Source: Saprospiraceae bacterium
Lineage (GTDB): Bacteria; Bacteroidota; Bacteroidia; Chitinophagales; Saprospiraceae
NCBI GenBank assembly: GCA_022841745.1
Contig: JALHQW010000027.1
Span: forward strand, 28,997-92,996
Direction of reading: 5' to 3'
DNA: 64,000 nucleotides
Shown: piece by piece, positions 55,996 through 64,000 of the stretch
How the letters are laid out: each line of letters opens with the position of its first letter
Numbering within the stretch: the stretch's first letter is position 1
Made by a program: the position numbers and the translations under genes
The notes under the pieces: generated by a model
Databases searched by the model: none
What the model was told of the DNA's origin: nothing
What the model saw: the letters and a program-made list of their open reading frames with translations, nothing else

Positions 55996-56226
55996 ATGAA
56001 AAAAGTAATCAACGTTGACAAAGAAATCCTTGGAGGAACGCCCGTTTTCATGGGTACCCGTGTCCCTGTGAAAAACCTGTTCGATTATCTGGAGGAAGGT
56101 GAAACGGTTGCGGGTTTTTTAGATGATTTTCCAACTGTGAAAAAAGAGCAAGTGAAACAGGTTCTGAAAATCTCAAACCAACTTCTCACAAGCCTAACTG
56201 AAGTCGCCCATGAAAATTTTGCTTGA
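55996..56226 (+). CDS. DUF433 antitoxin-like protein
   Basis: 76 residues. The family core KEILGGTPVFMGTRVPVKNLFDYLEEGETV is visible in parts (LGGTPVFMGTRVPV, LFDYLEEG), followed by the FLDDFPTVKKEQVKQVL helix-turn-helix. DUF433 proteins are the usual partners of DUF5615 PIN-like toxins. It overlaps the next gene by 17 bases, which is typical of toxin-antitoxin pairs. Confidence 0.88.
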   Translation: MKKVINVDKEILGGTPVFMGTRVPVKNLFDYLEEGETVAGFLDDFPTVKKEQVKQVLKISNQLLTSLTEVAHENFA

Positions 56227-56536
56227 CGAATGTGTGACGAAAAAGGTCAAACCACTGCTCCCCGATTTTGAGGTAAAAACAGTTGCAGAAATGGGGTTCA
56301 GCGGCTTGAAAAACGGGAAATTGCTGACAGCTACCCAAGAAGCTGGTTTTGATTTGCTACTAACCATTGACAAGAATATGGACTACCAGCAGAACATCAG
56401 CAAGTTCAAACTGACCATTGTTGTGCTTGACGTTAAGAACAGCAATATCAAATACATTCAGCCGCTCCTTCCAATTTTCATCCAATCAGTAAAGACATAT
56501 CAAAAGGGCAGGACATACACTATTGCGGAGCAATAA
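56210..56536 (+). CDS. DUF5615 PIN-like toxin
   Basis: 108 residues. It starts MKILLDECVTKKVKPLL, with Asp6 and Glu7 as the first acidic site. Further landmarks are GLKNGKLLTATQEAGFDLLLTIDKNM (in parts: NGKLLTATQEAGFDLL, TIDKNMDYQQN), with the second acidic site Asp in TIDKNM. This is the Mut7-C/DUF5615 branch of the PIN fold, a presumed ribonuclease. With the DUF433 gene it forms an intact module next to a broken VapBC-like one. Confidence 0.85.
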   Translation: MKILLDECVTKKVKPLLPDFEVKTVAEMGFSGLKNGKLLTATQEAGFDLLLTIDKNMDYQQNISKFKLTIVVLDVKNSNIKYIQPLLPIFIQSVKTYQKGRTYTIAEQ

Positions 56537-56580
56537 ATCCGTAAAACCCGTCAAATCCGCCCAATCCGTGTAACCATCCT
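56535..56580. repeat. AATCCGT-type words after the toxin gene
   Basis: AATCCGT, AACCCGT and AATCCGC words in 7-10 base spacing start right at the DUF5615 stop codon. Confidence 0.55.
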
Positions 56581-56627
56581 GCAACACAGGAAACTCCAAA
56601 AACAGAACTTCTAAATTTTTCACCACC

Positions 56628-59600
56628 ATGTTCCAAATCATTTCGAGAAAACAATTTTTCCTCCTTTCCTTCCTCGTCGTCCTTGCTTTCGCTGGCTTCT
56701 ATGCCTGCGGCAAAAAGGACGTGCTACGTGCCAAGGAAATCCCAGAAGCCGTCAAATCCTACGTCTATGCCTACACCTCCGGCGTCATCTCCAAGGCCGA
56801 CCCCGTGCGGATTCGATTCGCTGGGGCTGCCGTGGCTGCCGACAAAGTGGGCACCGAGGCCAATGGCGTGCTGAAATTCGAGCCATCGGCCAGCGGCGAC
56901 GCCGTCTGGGAAGACGACCACACCATCCGCTTCGACCCAGAAGGCGGCTGGAAGAGTGGCGTGGCCTACATCGCCAAGGTCGCCCTATCCGATGTCTTCG
57001 ACAACCTGCCGGAAGAGGCCCGTGGTTTCGAGTTCGACTTCCTCGTGCGGGAGCAAAGCCTGAGCGTGGAAGCCTACGGCATTGAGGCCGAGGACGCCAG
57101 CGACCTCAAGCGGCAATTGCTGAAAGGCGCCGTCACCGTCACCGACCGGGTGGCGAAGAACGAAGACTTGGAGAAAATCCTAAAAGCCACGCAGGGCGGC
57201 AAGGCGCTCCCCATCGTTTGGGAGCACAGCGAAGACGGCCTGACCCATGATTTTACCGTCGGTGAAATCACACGGGGCACGGACGCTTCCGAGGTCAAAC
57301 TGGCTTGGGACGCCGACGACCTCGACATTGACGCCGAAGGCGAAACAAAGGTCACCATTCCCGCTTTGGGCGATTTCACCGTAATGTCAGCACGGGTGGT
57401 ACAAGCTGACAATCAATACGTTGTGCTGCAGTTCAGCGACCCGCTGCTGGCATCTCAAGACCTCAACGGCCTCATTGGCTTTAAAGGAGAACCGACCCCT
57501 GCCGCAGACGGTGAGTACTACGACGAACCCAACAACGTCACGCTGAACTTCACCGTGGACGGCAACAAAATTTTCATTTACCCCAGCCGCCGATTGTCCG
57601 GCAAACAGGGCTTCGAGGTGCGCCCCGGCGTGAAGAACGCAGCTGGCGAAAGCATGGACAAACCGACCATCTGGCAAGTCGATTTTGAACCCATCAAACC
57701 CAAAGTACGGCTCGTGGGCCGGGGCGTCATCCTGCCGAGCAGCGAACAGGGCCTCGTGCTGCCTTTCGAGGCGGTGAGCCTGCAAGCCGTTGAGGTGGAG
57801 ATTTTCAAGATTTACGACAACAATATCTTACAGTTCCTGCAAACCAACGACCTCGATGGGCAGGACAATTACGAACTCCAACGAGTGGGCCGGGTCATAC
57901 GACGGCAGATGGTGCCGCTGAAAGGGCTGAACCCAAAATCGAACGCTGGCGGCTGGACCCGCTACGCCCTCGACCTGAACAAGCTCTTCACCGCCGACCC
58001 GAATGCCATCTACCAAGTGCGCATCGGCTTCCGGCCAGAGTACGCCATTTACAAATGCGGTAACCGCAAGGACAGCGATAATCTCAAGGAATTGAGCAAT
58101 CAAAGCAACACCGACGAAAACGGCGAAATCCGCTCGTTCTGGGGCGATTACTACGGCATGGACGGCTACTACGAGGACTTCCAGTGGCAGCACCGCACCA
58201 GCCCCTGCTACGGCGCCTACTACAATTCCGAGAACTTCGTGCAGACCAACGTGCTGGCCAGCGACCTCGGCATCACGGCCAAGGGCGGCAACGACAATTC
58301 CATGTTCGTGGCAGTGGCCGACCTGCGCACCACGGAGAGCGTCGGCGAGGTGGACCTCGAATTTTACGATTTCCAACAACAACTGATTGGCTCGGCTAAG
58401 ACCAATGGCGATGGCATTGCCGAGCTGAAACTCGACAAAAAGCCCTTCCTTATCATTGCAAAGAAAGAAAAAATGAAGGGCTACCTGAAAACCGCCGACG
58501 GCAACGCCCTCAGCCTCAGCCGCTTTGACGTGGCGGGCGAAGTGGCACAGAAGGGCCTCAAGGGCTTCCTCTACGGCGACCGTGGCGTTTGGCGGCCCGG
58601 CGACAGCCTGTTCCTCAATTTCGTGCTAGAAGACAAGGACGCCACCCTGCCCGACAACTACCCCATTGCCTTCGAATTGATGGACAGCCGTGGCCAAAAC
58701 CAGTACAAAACCGTGACCACCAAGAACGTGCAGAACCTCTATGCCCTGCCCGTGGCCACCCGCTCCGATGCCCCCACGGGCAACTGGACGGCGACCGTGA
58801 AGGCAGGCGGTGCCACGTTTACGAAGACGATAAAAATCGAAACGGTCAAGCCGAACCGCTTGAAGATTGATTTGGATTTTGGTAAAAAAGAGCTGACCAG
58901 CAAGGACGAACCCGCCAAGGCCAAAATCCAAGTGGATTGGCTGCACGGCGCACCCGGCAAGAACCTCCGCACGGTGGTGGAGGCCGAGGTGAGCGCCATG
59001 AACACCGAGTTTGCGAAGTTCCCTGACTACGAATTCGATGACCCGGCGAGGACGATTTACACTTCGGTGCCTACCGTGATTTTCGACGGCATGACCAACG
59101 GCGACGGGGCGGCCAATTTCTCCGCCAACATCTTCGCCAACAACGCCACGGCTCCCGGCAAACTGAACGTGAACCTGCGGGCCAGGGCCTTCGAGAAAGG
59201 CGGCGACGCCAGCATTTACAATACCAAAATGCCGTACAGCCCCTACCCTGCCTACGCTGGCATCTTGGTTCCCAAAAACGGCCAAGGCGAAAAACGGGTG
59301 GACATCGGGAAGGACGGCACGGTGAAAATGGTGGCTTTGGGTGAAAACGGCGCACCGCTCCGTGGCAAAAACCTCTCTGTCGGCCTCTACCGGGTCGAGT
59401 GGCGCTGGTGGTGGGACCAAGGCGACGACTATGTTTCGCAGTTCAATTCCGCCAACCATTTCAACGCCATCAGCACCGAGGGCGTGGTGACGGACGCCAA
59501 CGGCAAGGCCAGCTACAACGTGAACGTGAACACTTGGGGCCGCTACATGGTCAGGGTCTGCGACACGGAGAGCGGCCACTGCACGGGCGATTTTTTCTAC

Positions 59601-62291
59601 GCTGGCTACCCTTGGTACGGCGAGGAGGACGGCAGCATTGCCGCCAGGCAGGAAGCCGCCATGATGACCTTCACGGCCTCGAAGGAGAAATACAAATTGG
59701 GCGAGGACATCGAAATCACCGTTCCCGCAGGGGAAAAAGGCCGGGTGCTCATCACGCTGGAGACCGGGACTAAAGTCATCAAATCCATGTGGAAGGACGC
59801 CAAGCAGGGCGAGAACAAGTTCAAGTTCGAGGCCACGGCGGAGATGTCGCCGACGGTGTATGCCCATGTGAGCCTGCTGCAACCGCACGGACAAAGCAAA
59901 AACGACCTGCCCATCCGCATGTACGGCGTGCTGGCGGTGGACGTGGAAGACCCGAAGACGCTGTTGAAACCGACGATAAACATGGTCGCTGAACTCAAGC
60001 CGGAACAGGAGTTCACGGTGGAAGTGAGCGAGGAAAACGGCGAGGACATGGCCTATACCATCGCCGTGGTGGACGAGGGCTTGCTCGGCCTCACCAATTT
60101 CAAGACGCCCGACCCGCACGGCGCACTCTACGCCCGTGAGGCGTTGGGGGTAAAAACTTGGGACTTGTACGACTACGTGCTGGGCGCTTATGGCGGCGAA
60201 TTGGAGCGTATCCTTGCCATCGGTGGTGACGGCGAAATCAACGCCCCCTCGGAGCGCAAGAACGCCAACCGCTTCAAGCCCGTGGTGCTCCACGCCGGGC
60301 CGTTCAACTACACGGGCGGCAAGAAGACGCACAAGTTCAAGATGCCCAACTATATCGGCTCGGTACGGGTGATGCTCGTGGCCGCCAATGCCGATGCTGC
60401 CTACGGCAATGCGGAGAAAATCGTTCCGGTGAAAAAGCCGCTCATGGCGCTGGCCACGCTCCCACGTGTGCTCGGTCCGGGCGAGACGCTTAAACTCCCC
60501 GTCAGCATTTTTGCGATGGAAGCCAAGGTGAAAAACGTGGACGTGAGCATCGCTGAAACGACTGGCTTGGTCAATGTGGTGGGCGGCGCTACCCGCCAAA
60601 TGAGCTTCGCAAAACCGGGCGAGGACATGACCTCCTTCGACCTGAAAGTGGGCGAAAAAACGGGCATTGCGAAGTTCAAAATAACGGCCAAGGGCGGCGG
60701 CGAGACCGCCACGCAGGAAATAGAACTGGACGTGCGCAACCCGAACCCCTACGTGACCCGTGTGGCCGAGGGACTCTTGCAGGCAAACGGTAGTTGGAGC
60801 CAAAGCTACAAGGCATTCGGGACGCCCGGCACGAACAACGCCGTGCTGGAAGTGTCCGCCATACCGCCGCTCAAGCTTGGCGAGCGCCTGAAATACCTGC
60901 TGCAATACCCACACGGCTGCATCGAGCAGGTGACCTCGGCGGCCTTCCCGCAGCTCTACGTGGACAAGCTGACCAAGCTCGACGCCAAGCAAAAGGCCGA
61001 GGTGACCGCCAACGTGAGCGCCGCCATTGACCGCTTGAAAAACTTCCAACTGCCCTCCGGTGCCTTCACCTACTGGCCCGGCGGCGACTACGATACCTGG
61101 GGCACCAACTACGCCGGACACTTCCTGCTGGAGGCCAAGGCGCTCGGCTACAAAGTGCCCGATGCGATGATTGACCGCTTCGTGAAATTCCAACAGAGCG
61201 AGGCCAAGCGCTGGAACCCCGACAACCGGGGCGTTGAATACAGTTGGATAGAACTCGACCAGAGCTACCGCCTCTATACGCTGGCCTTGGCGAAGAAACC
61301 CGAAACGGGCGCCATGAACCGGATGCGGGAACTCAAGAACCTCAGCCCCGAAAGCCGCTGGCGCCTCGCTGCTGCCTACGCCCTGAACGGCAAGACCGAC
61401 ATCGGCAAGGAAATCGCCAAGGCGCTGCCGACGACGGGCAAGGTGTACAGCTACTGGGGCCATAGCTACGGCTCGCAACTGCGGGATGAGGCCATGATAC
61501 TGGAAACGCAGGTGCTGCTCGGCGACATGACCGCCGCCGCTGCCAACCTCCGCCACGTGGCCGAAAGCCTCAGCAACGAGAGCTGGTATTCCACGCAGAC
61601 GACCGCCTACGCACTGCTGGCCATCGGCAAATTCGCTGGAAAATCGAAGGTAGGCGAAGACTTCAAGTTCAGCTACGACCTCGGCGACGGCAAGGTGGTG
61701 AACGCTGGCAGCAACACGCCCGTGTTCCAAATCAGCGTACCGCTGAACGGCACGGAGCGCACCCTCAAAGTGAACAACGGCGGCGCAGGCATCCTCTACG
61801 CCCGCCTCATCAGTACGGGGCAGCCGCTGGTGGGCGATGCCACGGCCACGGCCAACAACCTGAAAATAGAGGTGAACTACACCACGCCCACGGGCGAAAA
61901 GCTAAACCCGGCGGCCATCCCGCAGGGCACGGACTTTATCGCTGAAGTGGTGGTGACGCACCCCGGCACCCGTGCCATGAACTTCGAGGAAATGGCGCTG
62001 ACGCAGATTTTCCCCTCCGGCTGGGAAATCATCAACGCCCGCCTGCACAACATGGCCGAGTTCAGCAATACCAACGTGCCGGAATACCAGGACATCCGTG
62101 ACGACCGTGTGCTGACCTATTTCGACATCGCCCGCAGCGCCCGACAGGTGTATCGGGTGCGCCTGAACGCCGCCTACCAAGGCCGCTACTACCTACCGAC
62201 GGTGGGCTGCGAGGCGATGTATGACAATACGATTTCGGCGAGTAAGGCGGGGATGTGGGTGGAGGTGGTGAGTGGGGAGAAGAGTATCTGA
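56628..62291 (+). CDS. Alpha-2-macroglobulin family lipoprotein
   Basis: 1887 residues, a broad-range protease trap anchored in a cell envelope membrane. Lipoprotein signal with lipobox FYACGK (Cys27). A series of MG beta-sandwich domains fills the first two thirds (for instance GDRGVWRPGDSLFLNFVLED, typical of MG3/MUG2). The YTIAVVDEGLLGLTNFKTPDPHG stretch marks the bait-proximal region. The thioester motif is intact: YPHGCIEQ with Cys1431 and Gln1434, followed by the alpha/alpha toroid (YWPGGDYDTWGTNYAGHFLLEA in parts). It should therefore cross-link to attacking proteases. No penicillin-binding protein 1C gene, its usual partner in proteobacteria, is next to it. Confidence 0.93.
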   Translation: MFQIISRKQFFLLSFLVVLAFAGFYACGKKDVLRAKEIPEAVKSYVYAYTSGVISKADPVRIRFAGAAVAADKVGTEANGVLKFEPSASGDAVWEDDHTIRFDPEGGWKSGVAYIAKVALSDVFDNLPEEARGFEFDFLVREQSLSVEAYGIEAEDASDLKRQLLKGAVTVTDRVAKNEDLEKILKATQGGKALPIVWEHSEDGLTHDFTVGEITRGTDASEVKLAWDADDLDIDAEGETKVTIPALGDFTVMSARVVQADNQYVVLQFSDPLLASQDLNGLIGFKGEPTPAADGEYYDEPNNVTLNFTVDGNKIFIYPSRRLSGKQGFEVRPGVKNAAGESMDKPTIWQVDFEPIKPKVRLVGRGVILPSSEQGLVLPFEAVSLQAVEVEIFKIYDNNILQFLQTNDLDGQDNYELQRVGRVIRRQMVPLKGLNPKSNAGGWTRYALDLNKLFTADPNAIYQVRIGFRPEYAIYKCGNRKDSDNLKELSNQSNTDENGEIRSFWGDYYGMDGYYEDFQWQHRTSPCYGAYYNSENFVQTNVLASDLGITAKGGNDNSMFVAVADLRTTESVGEVDLEFYDFQQQLIGSAKTNGDGIAELKLDKKPFLIIAKKEKMKGYLKTADGNALSLSRFDVAGEVAQKGLKGFLYGDRGVWRPGDSLFLNFVLEDKDATLPDNYPIAFELMDSRGQNQYKTVTTKNVQNLYALPVATRSDAPTGNWTATVKAGGATFTKTIKIETVKPNRLKIDLDFGKKELTSKDEPAKAKIQVDWLHGAPGKNLRTVVEAEVSAMNTEFAKFPDYEFDDPARTIYTSVPTVIFDGMTNGDGAANFSANIFANNATAPGKLNVNLRARAFEKGGDASIYNTKMPYSPYPAYAGILVPKNGQGEKRVDIGKDGTVKMVALGENGAPLRGKNLSVGLYRVEWRWWWDQGDDYVSQFNSANHFNAISTEGVVTDANGKASYNVNVNTWGRYMVRVCDTESGHCTGDFFYAGYPWYGEEDGSIAARQEAAMMTFTASKEKYKLGEDIEITVPAGEKGRVLITLETGTKVIKSMWKDAKQGENKFKFEATAEMSPTVYAHVSLLQPHGQSKNDLPIRMYGVLAVDVEDPKTLLKPTINMVAELKPEQEFTVEVSEENGEDMAYTIAVVDEGLLGLTNFKTPDPHGALYAREALGVKTWDLYDYVLGAYGGELERILAIGGDGEINAPSERKNANRFKPVVLHAGPFNYTGGKKTHKFKMPNYIGSVRVMLVAANADAAYGNAEKIVPVKKPLMALATLPRVLGPGETLKLPVSIFAMEAKVKNVDVSIAETTGLVNVVGGATRQMSFAKPGEDMTSFDLKVGEKTGIAKFKITAKGGGETATQEIELDVRNPNPYVTRVAEGLLQANGSWSQSYKAFGTPGTNNAVLEVSAIPPLKLGERLKYLLQYPHGCIEQVTSAAFPQLYVDKLTKLDAKQKAEVTANVSAAIDRLKNFQLPSGAFTYWPGGDYDTWGTNYAGHFLLEAKALGYKVPDAMIDRFVKFQQSEAKRWNPDNRGVEYSWIELDQSYRLYTLALAKKPETGAMNRMRELKNLSPESRWRLAAAYALNGKTDIGKEIAKALPTTGKVYSYWGHSYGSQLRDEAMILETQVLLGDMTAAAANLRHVAESLSNESWYSTQTTAYALLAIGKFAGKSKVGEDFKFSYDLGDGKVVNAGSNTPVFQISVPLNGTERTLKVNNGGAGILYARLISTGQPLVGDATATANNLKIEVNYTTPTGEKLNPAAIPQGTDFIAEVVVTHPGTRAMNFEEMALTQIFPSGWEIINARLHNMAEFSNTNVPEYQDIRDDRVLTYFDIARSARQVYRVRLNAAYQGRYYLPTVGCEAMYDNTISASKAGMWVEVVSGEKSI

Positions 62292-62317
62292 TTTCGGATT
62301 TGCGATTTCGGTTTAGG
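62290..62317. repeat. GATTTCG heptamer tract after the alpha-2-macroglobulin
   Basis: Four consecutive 7-mers (GATTTCG, GATTTGC, GTTTAGG types) begin at the stop codon of the gene. Same word as 181-215. Confidence 0.8.
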
Positions 62318-62346
62318 GAGTCAGGCAGAAAACTTGGTAGTTCTGC

Positions 62347-62374
62347 TTGACTTTTTTATTTTTTAATATATTTG
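62347..62374 (+). promoter_or_regulatory. Promoter of a small gene
   Basis: TTG (62347-62349), a 17-base spacer and TATATTTG (62367-62374); the ATG follows 4 bases later, so the transcript may be leaderless. Confidence 0.55.
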
Positions 62375-62378
62375 CAAC

Positions 62379-62555
62379 ATGGAAGCAGTAACAATCAATC
62401 CTTATGATGTCTTCAAAACGATTCAAGGAAACTTGGTCGCTTTGAGGAGAGTGGACTACTCGCAGCTTTCCAAAGAGGAAAAGGAGGAAATGCGGCGGGA
62501 GTTGCTGGAAGTCAAGAAGTTGGCTTTGAGCATCAAAAAGAAGATGGATGAGTAA
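62379..62555 (+). CDS. Small helical protein, possible antitoxin
   Basis: A 58-residue frame with its own promoter. It is highly charged and helical after residue 28 (SKEEKEEMRRELLEVKKLAL, SIKKKMDE), as in many antitoxins and small regulators. No family recognised and no toxin frame follows within the next 170 bases. Too short for standard gene cut-offs, but the promoter and codon pattern support it. Confidence 0.55.
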   Translation: MEAVTINPYDVFKTIQGNLVALRRVDYSQLSKEEKEEMRRELLEVKKLALSIKKKMDE

Positions 62556-62727
62556 TCAGCGTCTAAACCTTGACCTACGGACAGAAGCCAGAGGCCGCAA
62601 CTAAAGCCCATGTGCAAGCGCAGCTTGCAACAAGAGCAGTGCCGTTCTTTGATGGACAGGTCGTGGGCCAGCGGGTAGGATGCACCAGTTTTCTGCTCAT
62701 TAATTCAACAATAAAAATGTTCCGTTT

Positions 62728-63870
62728 ATGAAACCTTATTTATCAATCCTATCAATATTATACATGTTTGCCATTATTTCATGTAGTACCAAGGAAAAAA
62801 ATAATACTACTAAATTGAATAGTTCTCAATCCAATGAGTTAGATTCATTATTAAGATACAACTGCATTGACGACCAAGAAGCAGAACTTATTGTTAATGA
62901 AAAAATTTCTTTTCATTCGATACGAAACCTACAAGAACAAAAAATTTCCACAAAAGAATTCAAATTCACCATCGAAGATTTGAAAAGGATTGAGAACTTA
63001 GGTTTAGAAATAACGAGAGTGGCTGAAGCTGAAATTCTGGAACTAATGGAAAAGAGAAAACCAACGACAGTCATAGATGAATACGGCAGTAACAATCCCT
63101 CGGACAAACAACAGTTTGTTTCACGCAGAAGGGATGAGGCAGAAACCTACGAAATTTATGAAATCAAAAATTATGATGCAACTCCACCTCGAACGACCAG
63201 AGAATTTAGTTTTTTAAATGCAGGTTATCACGGAGAAAAAATAAATAATTCTGTAGATACCCAAAGGTTTTATAAAAACAGACTATATGGTTTTAATTTG
63301 GATAAGTGCAAATTAATGACTTTAAATTGTACTTGTAAAGAGTATTTTATCGCAAATAATCAAATTGCTCACCTCAAATATGCACTTGATTCAACTTTAG
63401 TTGAAGAGGTTTATTATAGTTTCCCTACTGCCAGTAACAACAATTGTTTACAGAATTTTCCAATTTTAGAACACTACAAGGGACAATGGGGTGAATTTTT
63501 TTATACATCTTCAATTGGGTACTTTGAGGATGGAAGTTATGTCAGACAAATCTATGAACGCTCGAACAAAACAGAGTTCGACAAAGAGCCAATTACTTTT
63601 CTTTCCCAGACCACCAAGGGTAAATATTTTAACAACTTTTCAGAATATATTGAGGCAGAAACAATCAACTACTATGAAAATGGAAAAATGAAAGATAGGT
63701 ATTACTGTCAATCATGCGAGTTAAATGGAGAAAAGGGGACAGATGTGGTTGAAGAGTTTTATGGAACCGGACAAATCAAGCATAGGGTGATAAGCGAAAA
63801 TGGAAATTTGAAGTCCGATTTATGGTACGATTTGTCTGGAAATGAAGGAAGCACACCCCAAAATTTATAA
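62728..63870 (+). CDS. AT-rich lipoprotein with MORN-2-like tail
   Basis: 380 residues. Lipobox IISC (Cys19). The middle has no recognisable domain. The C-terminal part (NYYENGKMKDRYYCQSC, EEFYGTGQIKHRVISENGNLKSD in parts) resembles YwqK/MORN-2 repeats. Base composition is clearly more AT-rich than the alpha-2-macroglobulin upstream, suggesting a different origin. Function unknown. Confidence 0.75.
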   Translation: MKPYLSILSILYMFAIISCSTKEKNNTTKLNSSQSNELDSLLRYNCIDDQEAELIVNEKISFHSIRNLQEQKISTKEFKFTIEDLKRIENLGLEITRVAEAEILELMEKRKPTTVIDEYGSNNPSDKQQFVSRRRDEAETYEIYEIKNYDATPPRTTREFSFLNAGYHGEKINNSVDTQRFYKNRLYGFNLDKCKLMTLNCTCKEYFIANNQIAHLKYALDSTLVEEVYYSFPTASNNNCLQNFPILEHYKGQWGEFFYTSSIGYFEDGSYVRQIYERSNKTEFDKEPITFLSQTTKGKYFNNFSEYIEAETINYYENGKMKDRYYCQSCELNGEKGTDVVEEFYGTGQIKHRVISENGNLKSDLWYDLSGNEGSTPQNL

Positions 63871-63885
63871 AACAGAACTTTTTTT

Positions 63886-63911
63886 GGTTCTTCGTGATTT
63901 CGTGTGGGTAA
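63886..63911. repeat. Third copy of the foldback element arm
   Basis: GGTTCTTCGTG...GTGGGTAA matches the arm at 18994-19019. It lies 15 bases after the stop of the AT-rich lipoprotein; nothing else is seen up to the window end. Confidence 0.65.
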
Positions 63912-64000
63912 GCTGAATTCCTCATTTAGCATATAATGGTTTAAATTCGAGCTTGCCGCACAAGAACAATATCATGCTGATGAAATTTTTGGTGTTCCTA

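Noticed and set aside
58626..61730. Open frame of 1034 codons on the minus strand
   Set aside because: Antisense to the alpha-2-macroglobulin, whose high GC and codon bias leave the opposite frame open. Composition is His/Val-rich and no family motif is present.

Overview
The window looks like a chromosomal segment of a free-living member of phylum Bacteroidota, most likely class Saprospiria (inference). The signs are promoters of the TTTG-N17-20-TAnnTTTG type, no visible dependence on Shine-Dalgarno sites, many short-leader lipoproteins, type IX secretion C-terminal domains (a gliding-motility-associated CHU_C tail at 9.9-10.1 kb and a type A-like tail at 38.7 kb), DUF4230/DUF4920/DUF3108 proteins, MauG-type cytochrome c peroxidases, and MORN and caspase-fold proteins. 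No tRNA, rRNA, CRISPR array, prophage or recognisable insertion sequence was seen.

Layout. 0-10.7 kb: a truncated secreted protein, a dipeptidyl peptidase IV, a 2261-residue adhesin with two internal repeat arrays, and a GNAT acetyltransferase. 10.7-15.5 kb (minus strand): di-heme peroxidase, Hsp15-like S4 protein, lipoprotein, PPK2 kinase, DEDDh exonuclease, DUF4920 lipoprotein. 15.6-26.5 kb is accessory: an 83-bp perfect palindrome, a MORN-caspase, a carboxypeptidase-regulatory-domain protein, a 1.5-kb gene-free AT-rich block holding a foldback element and three 21-bp-phased direct repeats, a Type ISP restriction-modification enzyme, then a tract of tandem palindromes and decayed coding sequence. 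26.5-38.6 kb: lipoprotein and barrel pair, second di-heme peroxidase, SMUG2-like glycosylase, POT transporter, membrane proteins, ruvC, a LuxE-type ligase. 38.6-50.5 kb: sugar dehydrogenase, propeller protein, MFS-trehalase operon, a large unknown protein, an apparently dead caspase homologue with a small partner, NUDIX, kdsB, a LysM-RlpA protein. 50.7-64 kb: DUF4143 ATPase behind a 13-bp inverted repeat, SNF2/SWIM helicase, LON-N protein, two adjoining toxin-antitoxin modules (one with its toxin reduced to a tail), an alpha-2-macroglobulin, and an AT-rich lipoprotein.

The most striking property is not a gene. Nearly every gene boundary carries a tract of degenerate 7- or 8-base words. The word differs from tract to tract, but the roughly 7-base phase is kept, and a tract is often mirrored into a hairpin. 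A second layer consists of perfect palindromes of 28-83 bp. Both layers also lie inside coding frames, where they supply signal-proximal segments, linkers, start regions, last codons and stop codons. They resemble in style the short tandemly repeated repetitive (STRR) sequences known from cyanobacteria. I regard this as the best candidate here for something insufficiently described.
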